A program made the translations under genes and the position numbers. Under the pieces are notes generated by a model that saw nothing but the letters and a program-made list of their open reading frames with translations, had not been told where the DNA came from and did not search any database. Source: JANWXD01 sp037446115 (GTDB lineage: Bacteria; Acidobacteriota; Terriglobia; Bryobacterales; Bryobacteraceae). From it: a stretch of DNA of 31,871 nt. The DNA lies in contig JBBIJF010000040.1 in NCBI GenBank assembly GCA_037446115.1, forward strand, positions 1-31,871, written 5' to 3'. The stretch's first letter is position 1. Each line of letters starts with the position of its first letter. Of the stretch, positions 14,292 to 22,530 are shown one piece after another.

Positions 14292-14609
14292 ATCGCTCGT
14301 GTTTGCTGCTGGCGGCGCTGCTGGTTTGGAGTCCGAAGCCGGCGGCCGGGTCACAGGAGCCACCGGAATCTGACTTGTCGGCGAGCGGAATCCTGGAGGA
14401 AAGCCGCATGGCCGGCAGCCAACTGCCGCCCTGGGGAAGAGCCTTCCACCTCGGCCGGCTGATTCACGCCGCCCAAGGAATCTCTCCGGAAACGGCGGCG
14501 GACTGGGCGGAGGAGCTTTTCTGGCTCACCTTTGCCCTCCCCCGAACGTGGAACCGCGGCGCACTCCAGAAAAATGCGGTTGCCGAGTTGGCGCGCCTGC
14601 GGCCGGAGC
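14288..14609 (+). repeat. 322-bp direct repeat, copy 2
   Basis: This copy pairs with 13445-13766. Here the sequence continues into the intact downstream part of the gene, so it is the parental end or the more complete copy. Confidence 0.92.
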
Positions 14610-15805
14610 GGGCCTGGGAACTCTTTGATCTGATGGATGCGCCGGCGGAGACGGAGGGTGGGATTCCCGAAGACCTGCGAGCCTCGGCGGCCGAGACGCT
14701 GTTCCGCGTTTACTGGGAGAAGCACCGCTCACAGGACGCCATCGAGGCCGTTCGCTTAAAGGCGGCCGCGCTGGCTCGCTCCGGCCAGTATCCGTACCGG
14801 GCGGTCAGTCCGGTCCTGGAGGAGCTGCTGGCTTCGGATCCTGTGCAGGCCGCGGCGTGGGTCGCCGAGATGCAACGCCATTATGAGCAGGGGGCCCGGA
14901 TTGCAGGCGCGGACGAGGAATTCGCAGAGCTGCTGCTCTCTTTCGCCCGCCGCTTGCCGAAGGCGGCCGCACGCTCCGCGCTGCAAACTGCCGTTCGCCG
15001 ACTTCGGAAAGCGGGTCCCGATCGTGCGGAAGGTGTCTTCCGGGGGGAAGCAGACACGAGCGCGGGGGTCTTCCCTCTCCGGCGGCGCCAGGAGATCTGG
15101 CTGCTTCGCTTGATGCCTTTGTTGAAAGAACTCGATCCGCCGCTTGCCAAGGAGCTTGCCGAGGAATCGCCGGCTCTTCGTGCCGCCCGCGAAACGGATC
15201 TGGAGGTTCGCAGCATCCGGGAGGCCACCGTACTTGCAGCTCCCGGGAGCGGCACACCGGCTCTGCCGGCAGCGATCGAGATCGGGGAGGCTCAGCAGAG
15301 CCTGGAGGCTTTGTAACGGGCGTTTGCCGATGACGCCGGCCAAGCCGTCAAGATGGCCTGGCGAATCCGGAACCCGGCCGTGCGCGAAGAGGCTTTTGCG
15401 TGGCTGGCCCGCTCGGTCGCGACGGGCGCCTCGGCAAAGGGGGAGGCGGCATTACGTTCCCTGGCAGAAGCGCCCGCCTCTGAGGACGATCCGGAGTTGC
15501 AGCTGAACCTGGCCACGCTGCGGGCTGTGAGTGCGAAGGCCGCCGGCAAGGCCGACGCCGCCTGGGCGGCCGCCGAAGAGGCCTTCGAGCTCGGGGAATC
15601 GCTGACCGAGGCCTTCCTGGCCGAACATCCCGCCGCTTCTGTACAGGAGGCCCCTGCTCTGGCATCGCTGTCACATCTGACGCGCATCCTGGCGGCGATG
15701 GATCCGGTGCGCGCAGTGTTCCGTCTGAGGCGGCTCAACTCCGTAGCGCTGCGCGCCTATCTGCTGGCGGAAGCCGCGCAGGCGCTGGCGGATCGCTCGG
15801 GATGA
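14288..15805 (+). pseudogene. Secreted helical-repeat protein interrupted by an in-frame TAA
   Basis: From ATG 14288 the frame is open for 342 codons to a TAA at 15314-15316. The same frame then continues open to 15805 and stays protein-like (RAFADDAGQAVKMAWRIRNP and EEAFAWLARSVATG follow the stop). The ancestral gene therefore probably had 505 codons and a CAA or similar codon at 15314. The product has a signal peptide (SCLLLAALLVWSPKPAAGS) and is otherwise almost all short amphipathic helices (AETLFRVYWEKH, EAVRLKAAALARSG, PVLEELLASDPVQAAAW), as in HEAT- or TPR-like solenoids; no known family was recognised. It could still give a 342-residue protein and, from ATG 15353, a separate 150-residue one. 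It is coupled by ATGA to the PDZ gene. Confidence 0.65.
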
Positions 15806-15839
15806 GGCGCCGAAGCGGGTCGCACCTTCCCTCCGGCGC

Positions 15840-17093
15840 TCACTCGTAGCGCAGCGCTTCGGCCGGATCCAGACGCGAGGCGCGGATGGCCGGAATCAGG
15901 CCGCTCAGAAGGCCCACCACCGTGAGGATCGCCGTCGAGACGGCCACCGTGCCGAGCGAAATGTTCAGGCGGATGTCGCCCTTGCCGGAGGCGTCTTCGT
16001 AGGCCAGGCCCAGGAACGGGATCGGGCCGATCCAGGCCGACAGGCCGTAGGCCGCCAGCAGTCCGATCACGCCGCCGCTCAGGGTCAACGCCAGGGCTTC
16101 GCAGAGGAACTGGAGGCGGATGTGCCGCCGGCGTGCTCCGAGGGCGCGCCGGATGCCGATTTCCCGCGTACGCTCGTCCACGGAGACCAGCAGGATGTTC
16201 ATCACGCCCACCCCGCCGATGGCGAGCGTAAGCGCTCCGATGAACCCCACGAGCACCTGGAGGCCGATGGTGATGCCGTCGTAGATCGGCCGCAACTGCT
16301 CCCGGCCGAACATTTGAATGGCGCGCTGGTCGGTGGGGGAAAAGCCCTGCCGCCTGGCGATGGCCGCGCGCACCTGCGCCATGGCCTGGGCTTCGAACCG
16401 GGGCGCCACGGGCGTGAAGACGAGCACGCTGGCGAAGCGCGTATCCCAAAGATCGCCCGCCGTCGAGTAGGGAATGAATGCGGATTCGTCGTCGCTTGTG
16501 AAGTAGTTGCTGTCTTGCATCTTCAGGTCCATGGTGCCGACGACGGTGAAGCGCAGCCCGTTGATCGCCACTTCCTCGCCGACGGCGGGCCTCTGGCTGA
16601 ACAAGCGCTCTTTGAGCCGCTTGCCCAGGAAGACCACGCGCCGCCGCTCGGCCACATCTTCCGCCGTGATCCAGCGGCCCTCGCTGGCCACCTCGTTCCG
16701 CATCCGGCCGTACTCCGCACAGACGCCGCGCACGGCCGTGTTGGCGAGCCGCTCCCCGCGGGTGATCGCCAGAAAGCGCACCGTCTCCAGGCACGCATCT
16801 TCCACCAGGGTGGCCTCCTGCTTGACGGCTTCCAGGTCCTCGCGCGTGAAGACGACGCGCTTGCCCGCCCGCTGGCCGCCGGCCTGCTCGCTGGTCTGCT
16901 GCGGCCAGCAGACGACAGCCCCTTTGCCGAAGGCTTCGAAGGAGTCAAGCAGCACGCGGCGAAAACCGGCGCCGTAGGCGAGCAGTAACGCCACGGCGGC
17001 GATCCCCCAGACGATGCCGAGCATCGTCAGCAGGCTGCGGAGCGGGTTGCGCCGCAGCGCCAGCCAGGCCTGACGCAGGATTTCGCCGCCCAC
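15840..17093 (-). CDS. MacB-type ABC transporter permease
   Basis: A 417-residue permease with the MacB/FtsX layout: membrane helix 1 at about residues 20-43 (LLTMLGIVWGIAAVALLLAY), a large periplasmic MacB_PCD domain to about residue 280, then three helices at about 287-315, 340-365 and 382-405. The conserved cytoplasmic coupling stretch DERTREIGIRRALGARRRHI follows the second helix. The C-terminus IRASRLDPAEALRYE is typical. Such permeases work with an ATPase and a periplasmic adaptor in mechanotransmission or efflux. No ATPase domain is present here or in the partner gene. It begins 6 nt after the second permease gene and converges on the disrupted helical-repeat gene. Confidence 0.9.
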   Translation of the reverse strand: MGGEILRQAWLALRRNPLRSLLTMLGIVWGIAAVALLLAYGAGFRRVLLDSFEAFGKGAVVCWPQQTSEQAGGQRAGKRVVFTREDLEAVKQEATLVEDACLETVRFLAITRGERLANTAVRGVCAEYGRMRNEVASEGRWITAEDVAERRRVVFLGKRLKERLFSQRPAVGEEVAINGLRFTVVGTMDLKMQDSNYFTSDDESAFIPYSTAGDLWDTRFASVLVFTPVAPRFEAQAMAQVRAAIARRQGFSPTDQRAIQMFGREQLRPIYDGITIGLQVLVGFIGALTLAIGGVGVMNILLVSVDERTREIGIRRALGARRRHIRLQFLCEALALTLSGGVIGLLAAYGLSAWIGPIPFLGLAYEDASGKGDIRLNISLGTVAVSTAILTVVGLLSGLIPAIRASRLDPAEALRYE

Positions 17094-17099
17094 GGCGCT

Positions 17100-18359
17100 T
17101 CAGCCTCCCGCTTCAAAGCGCAGCGCCTCGACGGGATCCACGGAGGCGGCCTCATGAGCCGGGTAGAGCGAGGACAACAGCGCCACAGTTCCGAGCAAAG
17201 CCAGCGAGATCAGAGCCGGCGCGCGCCCGGGTATCATGCCTGCGAAGAACTCCGGCATCGGCAGCCGGTTGATGGCGGCGCACAGCCCGTAGGCGGCCGA
17301 CAGACCCACAGCGCCGCTTGCGAAGACAATCAGCGAAGTCTCCAAAAAGAACTGCCGCAGGATCGCTCCCGAGGTGGCGCCGACGGCCTTGCGGATGCCG
17401 ATTTCCCGCGTGCGCTCGCGTGCGGCCACCAGCATCACGTTCATCAGGCTGATGCCGCCGAGCAGCAGGGTCACCACGCCCACCGAGGCGAGGAAGTACT
17501 TCATGCCGTCCGTGATCTGCCGGATGCGCTTGGCGTTCTCGACGGTGTCCCACACGAAAACCGCCTCCCGGTCGGCGGGATCGAAGCCGTGCCGCCGGCC
17601 CAGGGCGCGGAGCACCTCGGCCTTGCAAGCCTCGTGCCGGTCCAGACTGCGGGGCGTCACCAGCAGCCGGTCAATGTCGTGAGGCCCCGACGGCGGCGGC
17701 TCTGGAAAATCCCGCACGATGGCGGTAAAGGGCACGAAGATTTTGGACACATCCCAGCCGTCGTAGCTGGAGTTCTGGGTCTTGCGCTGCATGACGCCGA
17801 TGACGGCGTAAGGGAGACCCGCGATGTGAACGGTTTCGCCGACGGCGGGCTGCCCCGGGAAGAGCTGGCGCGCCACGTCCGTGCCGAGGAAGGCCACGCG
17901 GCGCGCCGCGCGCACGTCCTCGTCGTTGTAAAAGCGCCCTTCGGCCACCGGCAGGTTGCGGATCCAGGCGAAGGCGGGAAGCGATCCGGTGACGGTCAGC
18001 GTGGCGCTGTTATAGCGGCTGCGAACGGGGAGGCCGGCGCGTCCGAGTTCCGGCATGATATGGCCGCAGGCAGGCGCCTGCTGCCGCACCCAGAGATGAT
18101 CCGTGTCCTGGAAGCGGATGCGGCGGCCGGCGCGCGCGCCGCCGGCCTGGAGGCTGGTGCGTCCGGCCATGAAGATCAGGATGTCGCGCCCGAAGCCTTC
18201 CGCGTTGCGGCGCTGTCCCTCGCGCAGTCCCTCCCCGGCAGCCGCCATGAGAGTGATCGAAACAATGCCCCAGGCGATGCCGAACATGCTCAGCGCCGCC
18301 CGCCGTTTGTCGGCGGCCAGGGTGCGCAGGGTGTCGGCCGCCAGGTCTCGGAAGGACAT
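17100..18359 (-). CDS. MacB-type ABC transporter permease, second subunit
   Basis: A 419-residue permease paralogous to the next gene and with the same layout: helix 1 (ALSMFGIAWGIVSITLMAAAG), a long periplasmic domain, and three C-terminal membrane helices. The coupling motif AARERTREIGIRKAVGATSG follows the second helix, and the protein ends in AASVDPVEALRFEAGG. Two different permeases in tandem suggest a heterodimer. It starts 8 nt after the adaptor stop and is followed by the other permease after 6 nt, so the three genes form one operon. The Q/W-rich periplasmic region differs from the sister protein, which could set substrate choice. The substrate is unknown. Confidence 0.9.
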   Translation of the reverse strand: MSFRDLAADTLRTLAADKRRAALSMFGIAWGIVSITLMAAAGEGLREGQRRNAEGFGRDILIFMAGRTSLQAGGARAGRRIRFQDTDHLWVRQQAPACGHIMPELGRAGLPVRSRYNSATLTVTGSLPAFAWIRNLPVAEGRFYNDEDVRAARRVAFLGTDVARQLFPGQPAVGETVHIAGLPYAVIGVMQRKTQNSSYDGWDVSKIFVPFTAIVRDFPEPPPSGPHDIDRLLVTPRSLDRHEACKAEVLRALGRRHGFDPADREAVFVWDTVENAKRIRQITDGMKYFLASVGVVTLLLGGISLMNVMLVAARERTREIGIRKAVGATSGAILRQFFLETSLIVFASGAVGLSAAYGLCAAINRLPMPEFFAGMIPGRAPALISLALLGTVALLSSLYPAHEAASVDPVEALRFEAGG

Positions 18360-18367
18360 GAACGAAG

Positions 18368-19588
18368 TTATTGGAGAATCACGCGGTCGCCCGCCCGGAG
18401 CCCGGAGATCAGCTCCGTCTTGACCCCGTTGGAGATGCCGAGCTTCACCGGGACCTTGCGCCGGCCTTTTTCCGCGGCCGGATCCGGGATCTCGACGAAG
18501 GTGCGGCGGTCCCGGTCATAGATCACTGCGCTTTCGGGGACCAGCAGGACATTGCGCTTTTCCTCCAGGAGGATCTCGGCGTTGGCGCTCATGTTGGCCT
18601 TGAGTTCGCCCGTGGGGTTCTGGATGGAGACGCGCACTTCGAAGGTGGTGACGTTATCCTTTTCGACGCCGAGGGGGGCGATCTTGGTGACCCGCCCTTC
18701 GAAGCGCTTGTCCTTGAACGACTCGACGACGATTCGTGCCCGCTGGCCGAGATAGACCTTGCCGATGTCGGCCTGATCCACTTTGCCGAGCACGTAGACG
18801 TCGCTGACGTCGCCGAGCCGCATGATCAGGGTGGCCTGCGAGCCCAGCACGAGAATGGAACTGACGGCGTCGCCGACCTCGACATCGCGGGAAAGCACGA
18901 GCCCGTCCATGGGGCTGACGATCGTCGAGTTGCGCAGATCCTCTTCGGCCCGCTCCAGGGCGGCCCGGGCCTGCGCCACCTGTGCGGAAGCGCGGGCCAG
19001 TTCCGCACGGGCCACTGCCAGATTGCGCAGCGCCGTCATCTGCCGGTTGAGCGCCATCTGGTAGGCTTTTTCCGCCTCCTCGAGCACGGCCCGCGCGATC
19101 AGTCCTTCCTGATGCAGTTTCTGCGCGCGCTCCAGGGCCGATTTCAGGAACGGAAGGTCCGGCCCTTCGGCTTCGACTTTGGTTCGCTCCAAAGCCGCCC
19201 GTGCGGATTCCTCTGCGGCCTGGGCCGCGACCAGCGTGGCCGTGGCCTCGCGCACCCGGGCTCGCAGTTCCTCCTTGTCCAGCTCGACCAGCACCTGGCC
19301 CTGTTTGACCCAATCGCCGTAATCCACGAAAATCTTCTCGACGATGCCGCTCGCCTTGGACTTGACCTCCACCTGCGCTCGCGGCTGGATCTTGCCGGTG
19401 GCGACCACCGAGCGGGCGATATCGCCGCGCTCGACGGCGGCCAGCCTGGAGGGGTCAATCGTGTAGGTGGGCTTGAGGGCGGCTCGCAAACCCCAGCTCG
19501 CCCCCACTGCCACGACGGCGATCATGGTCAGGCCGATCCAGAGACGCCGGCGGCGCCGGCTGCGCTGATTCCTTCCGTTGTTGGCCAT
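18368..19588 (-). CDS. RND/MacA-type periplasmic adaptor (HlyD family)
   Basis: A 406-residue membrane-anchored adaptor. The Arg-rich start and helix LWIGLTMIAVVAVGASWGLR (about residues 15-38) anchor it in the inner membrane. The first half-lipoyl unit (GKIQPRAQVEVKSKASGIVEKI, split around residue 75) leads to a long coiled-coil hairpin (residues 110-220, Ala/Glu-rich). The second half-lipoyl unit (STIVSPMDGLVLSRDVEVGD) and the beta-barrel and membrane-proximal domains follow. Such proteins link inner-membrane transporters to an outer-membrane exit duct. ATG 19588 is preceded by AAGAGG, and longer upstream readings are not conserved. It is the first gene of the adaptor-permease-permease operon. 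MacA-like partners are the two permeases downstream; TolC- and ATPase-type genes are absent here. Confidence 0.9.
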   Translation of the reverse strand: MANNGRNQRSRRRRRLWIGLTMIAVVAVGASWGLRAALKPTYTIDPSRLAAVERGDIARSVVATGKIQPRAQVEVKSKASGIVEKIFVDYGDWVKQGQVLVELDKEELRARVREATATLVAAQAAEESARAALERTKVEAEGPDLPFLKSALERAQKLHQEGLIARAVLEEAEKAYQMALNRQMTALRNLAVARAELARASAQVAQARAALERAEEDLRNSTIVSPMDGLVLSRDVEVGDAVSSILVLGSQATLIMRLGDVSDVYVLGKVDQADIGKVYLGQRARIVVESFKDKRFEGRVTKIAPLGVEKDNVTTFEVRVSIQNPTGELKANMSANAEILLEEKRNVLLVPESAVIYDRDRRTFVEIPDPAAEKGRRKVPVKLGISNGVKTELISGLRAGDRVILQ

Positions 19589-19661
19589 AACGCCTCTTAA
19601 CTCATTGGACGGACATTGCGAGGATTCCTCCCGTCCCTCCAACGGCTCACACAACACATAC

Positions 19662-19678
19662 GCTCCGGAGGCCGGAGC
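19662..19678. repeat. Hairpin in the divergent intergenic region
   Basis: GCTCCGG (19662-19668) and CCGGAGC (19672-19678) are perfect complements around the loop AGG. It lies 74 nt upstream of the adaptor start codon on the minus strand. Confidence 0.7.
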
Positions 19679-19692
19679 TGTTCCCGAACCTT

Positions 19693-19721
19693 CCCGAGGG
19701 GCCGGGCTACAGTCCCTCGGG
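19693..19721. repeat. Second hairpin in the divergent intergenic region
   Basis: CCCGAGGG (19693-19700) pairs perfectly with CCCTCGGG (19714-19721) around a 13-nt loop. No T-run follows in either direction, so a simple intrinsic terminator is unlikely. It could act in the leader of either operon if transcription starts upstream of it. Confidence 0.7.
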
Positions 19722-19866
19722 GCAACCCCCGATGGGAAGAAAGGAAGCGCGGTGGGCGGTTCACCGGGCTCGGCGGAGATGGCGGCCCGAGGTCGAGCGC
19801 CGGGCCGATCTGCGACGGAGTGCGGATATTGGGACACGCACTGCGCAGGCGTTGTGCAACGGCGCG

Positions 19867-19896
19867 TTGACAGAGAGCCGGTAAACGTGATACTCA
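19867..19896 (+). promoter_or_regulatory. Promoter candidate for the EPS operon
   Basis: TTGACA at 19867-19872 is a perfect -35. GATACT (19889-19894, 16-bp spacer) or TACTCA (19891-19896, 18-bp spacer) could serve as -10. The leader would be about 35-40 nt and includes the GGAGGG before ATG 19940. Confidence 0.5.
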
Positions 19897-19939
19897 TGCG
19901 GGAAGACGCCGCACGCAAATTCTACGGCCGGAGGGTGCC

Positions 19940-20899
19940 ATGGCGGCACAACGCGTTTGCGTGCGGATCTCCTTCCTTCTGGTTGCGGCGCTGGGGACGG
20001 GCTGGCGCCTGGGAGCAACCGACCCACTGGGAGTGGCGGTGGCCGGGGGCACATTCTGGGTGGATGAGCGCCCGGTGGCGGCCCATGCCACCGTACACGA
20101 CGGCAGCCGGATCCGGGCAGAAGACAGCGCACTGGAACTCCGCCTGTTCGGAGGCGCGCGCTTGCGTCTGGCGGCGCAGTCGCGCGCGCGGGTGCATGCA
20201 GAGCGCCTGGTGCTCGAACGCGGAGCGGGGGAGATTCTGCCGGGCCCGGCCTACACGTTCCAAGCGCGCGGCCTGCGCGTTCAGGCCGATGCCGGTGCGC
20301 GGGGCGTTGTCGCCCTCCGGGGAGAGCGCGCCGTGGAGGTGGCGGCCGAGGAGGGCGCCTTGCGGGTGATGCGGGATCCGCGGCCTCTGGTCGCGGTCGT
20401 GCGGGCCGGCACGGCTCTGCGATTTGAAGTTCAGGCGCCCGCGGGCGCGCAGCTTCCTTTTGAGATGACCGGCTGTTTGGAGCGCCGGGACAACCGCTAC
20501 GTGATGCGCGACCTGGTAACGGGAATTCTCATCGAGGTGCGCGGCCGCGGCCTGGAACGTGAAGTGGGCAACGTGGTCGAAGTCACGGCGGTTTCGCTTC
20601 CGGGGGTGCAGCCGGCGCCCGGAGCCCAGGAGGTGGTCCAGATCCGGCGTCTGAGCCGCCAGCGGCGAGGGTGCCCGCCGGCTCCCGGGGTCGCCCCCGC
20701 ACCTGCCAAACCGGAAGCCCCGCCGACTCCCCCGCCCCAGCCGGTTCCCGAAGTGAAACCCACGCCGCCGGCGCCTGCGCCGCGGCGCGGAATGTCAGGG
20801 GCCGCCAAGGCGGTGATTGCGGGCGTAATCATTGGCGGAGCCGGCGCGGGGGCGGCCGTTTTCCTGACACAGCGCGAGAAGGAGACGATCAGCCCGTGA
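19940..20899 (+). CDS. FecR-like membrane-tethered protein at the head of the EPS operon
   Basis: A 319-residue protein. A signal peptide covers about residues 1-26. The FecR-like sandwich occupies about residues 28-150: GVAVAGGTFWVDERPVAA, then the strand DGSRIRAEDSALELRLFGGA, then RLRLAAQSRARVHAERLVLE. A proline-rich linker follows at about 250-280 (PPTPPPQPVPEVKPTPPAPA) and a glycine-rich helix AVIAGVIIGGAGAGAAVFL near the C-terminus. FecR proteins elsewhere relay surface signals to a sigma factor; at Acidobacterial EPS loci related proteins occur without a sigma factor, and their role is not established. GGAGGG precedes ATG 19940. The stop overlaps the next start by GTGA. Confidence 0.72.
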   Translation: MAAQRVCVRISFLLVAALGTGWRLGATDPLGVAVAGGTFWVDERPVAAHATVHDGSRIRAEDSALELRLFGGARLRLAAQSRARVHAERLVLERGAGEILPGPAYTFQARGLRVQADAGARGVVALRGERAVEVAAEEGALRVMRDPRPLVAVVRAGTALRFEVQAPAGAQLPFEMTGCLERRDNRYVMRDLVTGILIEVRGRGLEREVGNVVEVTAVSLPGVQPAPGAQEVVQIRRLSRQRRGCPPAPGVAPAPAKPEAPPTPPPQPVPEVKPTPPAPAPRRGMSGAAKAVIAGVIIGGAGAGAAVFLTQREKETISP

Positions 20900-21456
20900 T
20901 CGAAGCGGAACTGGAGCAAGTCCCAATGCGACCGCCGGCGGCTGCCGTTGTCCCACGCTGGTTTGCCGTGGCCGTCAAGCCGCAGCACGAGAAAGTCGCA
21001 GCCTGCGCCTTGCGCCAGAAAGAGCTGGAAGAGTTTCTGCCGCTTTACCGCGCGCGACGCCAGTGGTCGGACCGGGTCAAGACCTTGGAGTTGCCGCTGT
21101 TTCCGGGATATGTGTTTTGTCGCTTTTCCGCGTTGCGGAAGTCGGTGGTGCTCGCAACGCCGGGCGTGCGGCGGATCGTAGGCTTCGGCGGCGTTCCGAC
21201 TCCGCTGGAAGACGCCGAGATCGAGTCCATCCGGGCGATGGTCACGTCGGGTTTCGGAGTGGGGCCGTGGCCGTATCTGCGCACAGGGCAACGGGTGCGG
21301 ATCGAAGCCGGTCCGTTGCGGGGCCTGGAGGGGCTGCTTGTGTCCCTCAAAGACTCCTGGCGCGTCGTCGTGAGCCTGCACCTGCTGCAGCGCTCCGTAG
21401 CCGTCGAGGTCGAGCGTGACATGGTACGTCCGGTGGGCTGCAAGGGGCGCGGGTGA
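20896..21456 (+). CDS. NusG-paralogue antiterminator (UpxY/RfaH-like)
   Basis: A 186-residue protein from the GTG at 20896. The NGN domain (RWFAVAVKPQHEKVAACALR, then LPLFPGYVFCRF) is followed after a linker by a KOW domain (LRTGQRVRIEAGPLRGLEGL, then SVAVEVERDMV). Specialised NusG paralogues such as UpxY and RfaH load onto RNA polymerase at the start of long polysaccharide operons and let it read through to the end. Being second in the EPS operon and coupled to the FecR-like gene fits that role. An in-frame ATG at 20926 is an alternative start with GGAG upstream. No enterobacterial-type ops element was found in the leader. Confidence 0.85.
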   Translation: MIEAELEQVPMRPPAAAVVPRWFAVAVKPQHEKVAACALRQKELEEFLPLYRARRQWSDRVKTLELPLFPGYVFCRFSALRKSVVLATPGVRRIVGFGGVPTPLEDAEIESIRAMVTSGFGVGPWPYLRTGQRVRIEAGPLRGLEGLLVSLKDSWRVVVSLHLLQRSVAVEVERDMVRPVGCKGRG

Positions 21457-21504
21457 ATCGGCAAGGTTGGGCGGCGTGAAGGAACCGTGCATGGAGGAAT
21501 GAGC

Positions 21505-22455
21505 GTGAAGCGCTGGTTGAGTGTCATCTGTCTGAGTGTGCCCCTGTGGGCGCAGCCAGGGCCGGGCCGGCCCGTGCCGGTGGTGGAAGCGGTGAACCTT
21601 CCTGCGGGCCGGATCGGACCGAACGACCTGATTGCGGTTTCGGTCTATGACGCCCCGGAGCTGACGCGGAGCGTGCGCGTGGGTCCCGACGGCATGATCC
21701 GGCTTCCGATGCTCGAGCGCCGCATCCGCGCTGCGGGACGGCAGCCGGCTGAGCTGGAGGAGGCGATCGCCGAGGCGCTCCGAGCGGAACAACTGCTGGT
21801 GGACCCGGTGGTCACCGTGACGATTCTCGAATATCACAGCCGTCCGATCCGCGTGGCCGGGGCGGTGCGCAACCCGGTGACGTTTCAGGCGGAGGGTGTG
21901 GTCACGCTGCTCGATGCCCTCACGCGCGCCGGCGGCCTGAGTCCGGAAGCCGGACCGGAAATTCTGGTGAGCCGCGCCCAGCCGGCTGACGACGGATCCA
22001 CCGTGACGCTGGTGCAGCGGATTCCGGTGAAGGGGCTGATTGACGCGGCGGATCCGGAGCTGAACGTCAGACTTGCCGGCGGCGAGGAGATTCGCGTTCC
22101 GGAAGCCGGGCGCATCTATGTGGTCGGCAGCGTCCGCAAGCCGGGCGCATTTCCCATTCGCGAGAGCAGCGAGATCACGGTGCTGCAGGTTCTGGCGCTG
22201 GCCGAGGGCCTGGCGCCGTTTGCCTCGCAGACGGCCTACGTCTACCGCCTGGATCCGGCCACCGGGTCCCGGCACGAGATCCCCGTGCCGCTCAAGAAGA
22301 TCATGGACCGCAAGGCGCCGGACGTTTCGCTGGTGGCCAACGACATGCTGTACGTTCCGGACAACACGGGGCGGCGGATCACGGCGCGGGCTCTCGAGCG
22401 GATTGCCGGCTTCGGTGCGGCGACGGCATCCGGCATTCTGATCTGGCGCCGCTGA
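21505..22455 (+). CDS. Wza-type polysaccharide export protein
   Basis: A 316-residue protein from the GTG at 21505. GGAGGA at 21493-21498 lies at ideal distance from this GTG but touches the alternative ATG 21499; a GTG at 21487 also exists. A signal peptide (WLSVICLSVPLWAQ) is followed by the Poly_export domain (GPNDLIAVSVYDAPELTRSV) and two SLBB domains (IRVAGAVRNPVTFQAEGVV and IYVVGSVRKPGAFPIRESS). The C-terminal ALERIAGFGAATASGILIWR is the helix that crosses the outer membrane in Wza. No lipobox cysteine is apparent. The protein forms the outer-membrane exit pore for EPS and works with the Wzc-type kinase encoded 75 nt downstream. Confidence 0.9.
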   Translation: MKRWLSVICLSVPLWAQPGPGRPVPVVEAVNLPAGRIGPNDLIAVSVYDAPELTRSVRVGPDGMIRLPMLERRIRAAGRQPAELEEAIAEALRAEQLLVDPVVTVTILEYHSRPIRVAGAVRNPVTFQAEGVVTLLDALTRAGGLSPEAGPEILVSRAQPADDGSTVTLVQRIPVKGLIDAADPELNVRLAGGEEIRVPEAGRIYVVGSVRKPGAFPIRESSEITVLQVLALAEGLAPFASQTAYVYRLDPATGSRHEIPVPLKKIMDRKAPDVSLVANDMLYVPDNTGRRITARALERIAGFGAATASGILIWRR

Positions 22456-22530
22456 GTGCCGGCGGGGACGGTATGAAGCTTCTGCTTCAGGCGGGCGATA
22501 CTTCTGTGCGGATCCCACACAGGACGAGAA

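Larger units (their letters stand above)
19589..19939. other. Divergent intergenic region between the ABC and EPS operons
   Basis: No gene can be supported in these 351 bases. The region contains two perfect hairpins (19662-19678 and 19693-19721), a small GGGGCAACCCCC loop just after the second, a promoter-like site at 19867-19896 for the EPS operon, and the Shine-Dalgarno GGAGGG of the FecR-like gene. No convincing promoter for the minus-strand adaptor operon was found. Confidence 0.6.

Noticed and set aside
19655..19740. Possible c-di-GMP (GEMM) riboswitch, suggested by CGGGGCAACCCCCGATGG
   Set aside because: Only the 3' loop-like piece resembles the motif; the conserved 5' half was not found, and the promoter candidate lies downstream of it.
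19900..19939. ops/JUMPstart element expected for an RfaH-type factor
   Set aside because: No GGCGGTAG-like sequence was found in the EPS leader.
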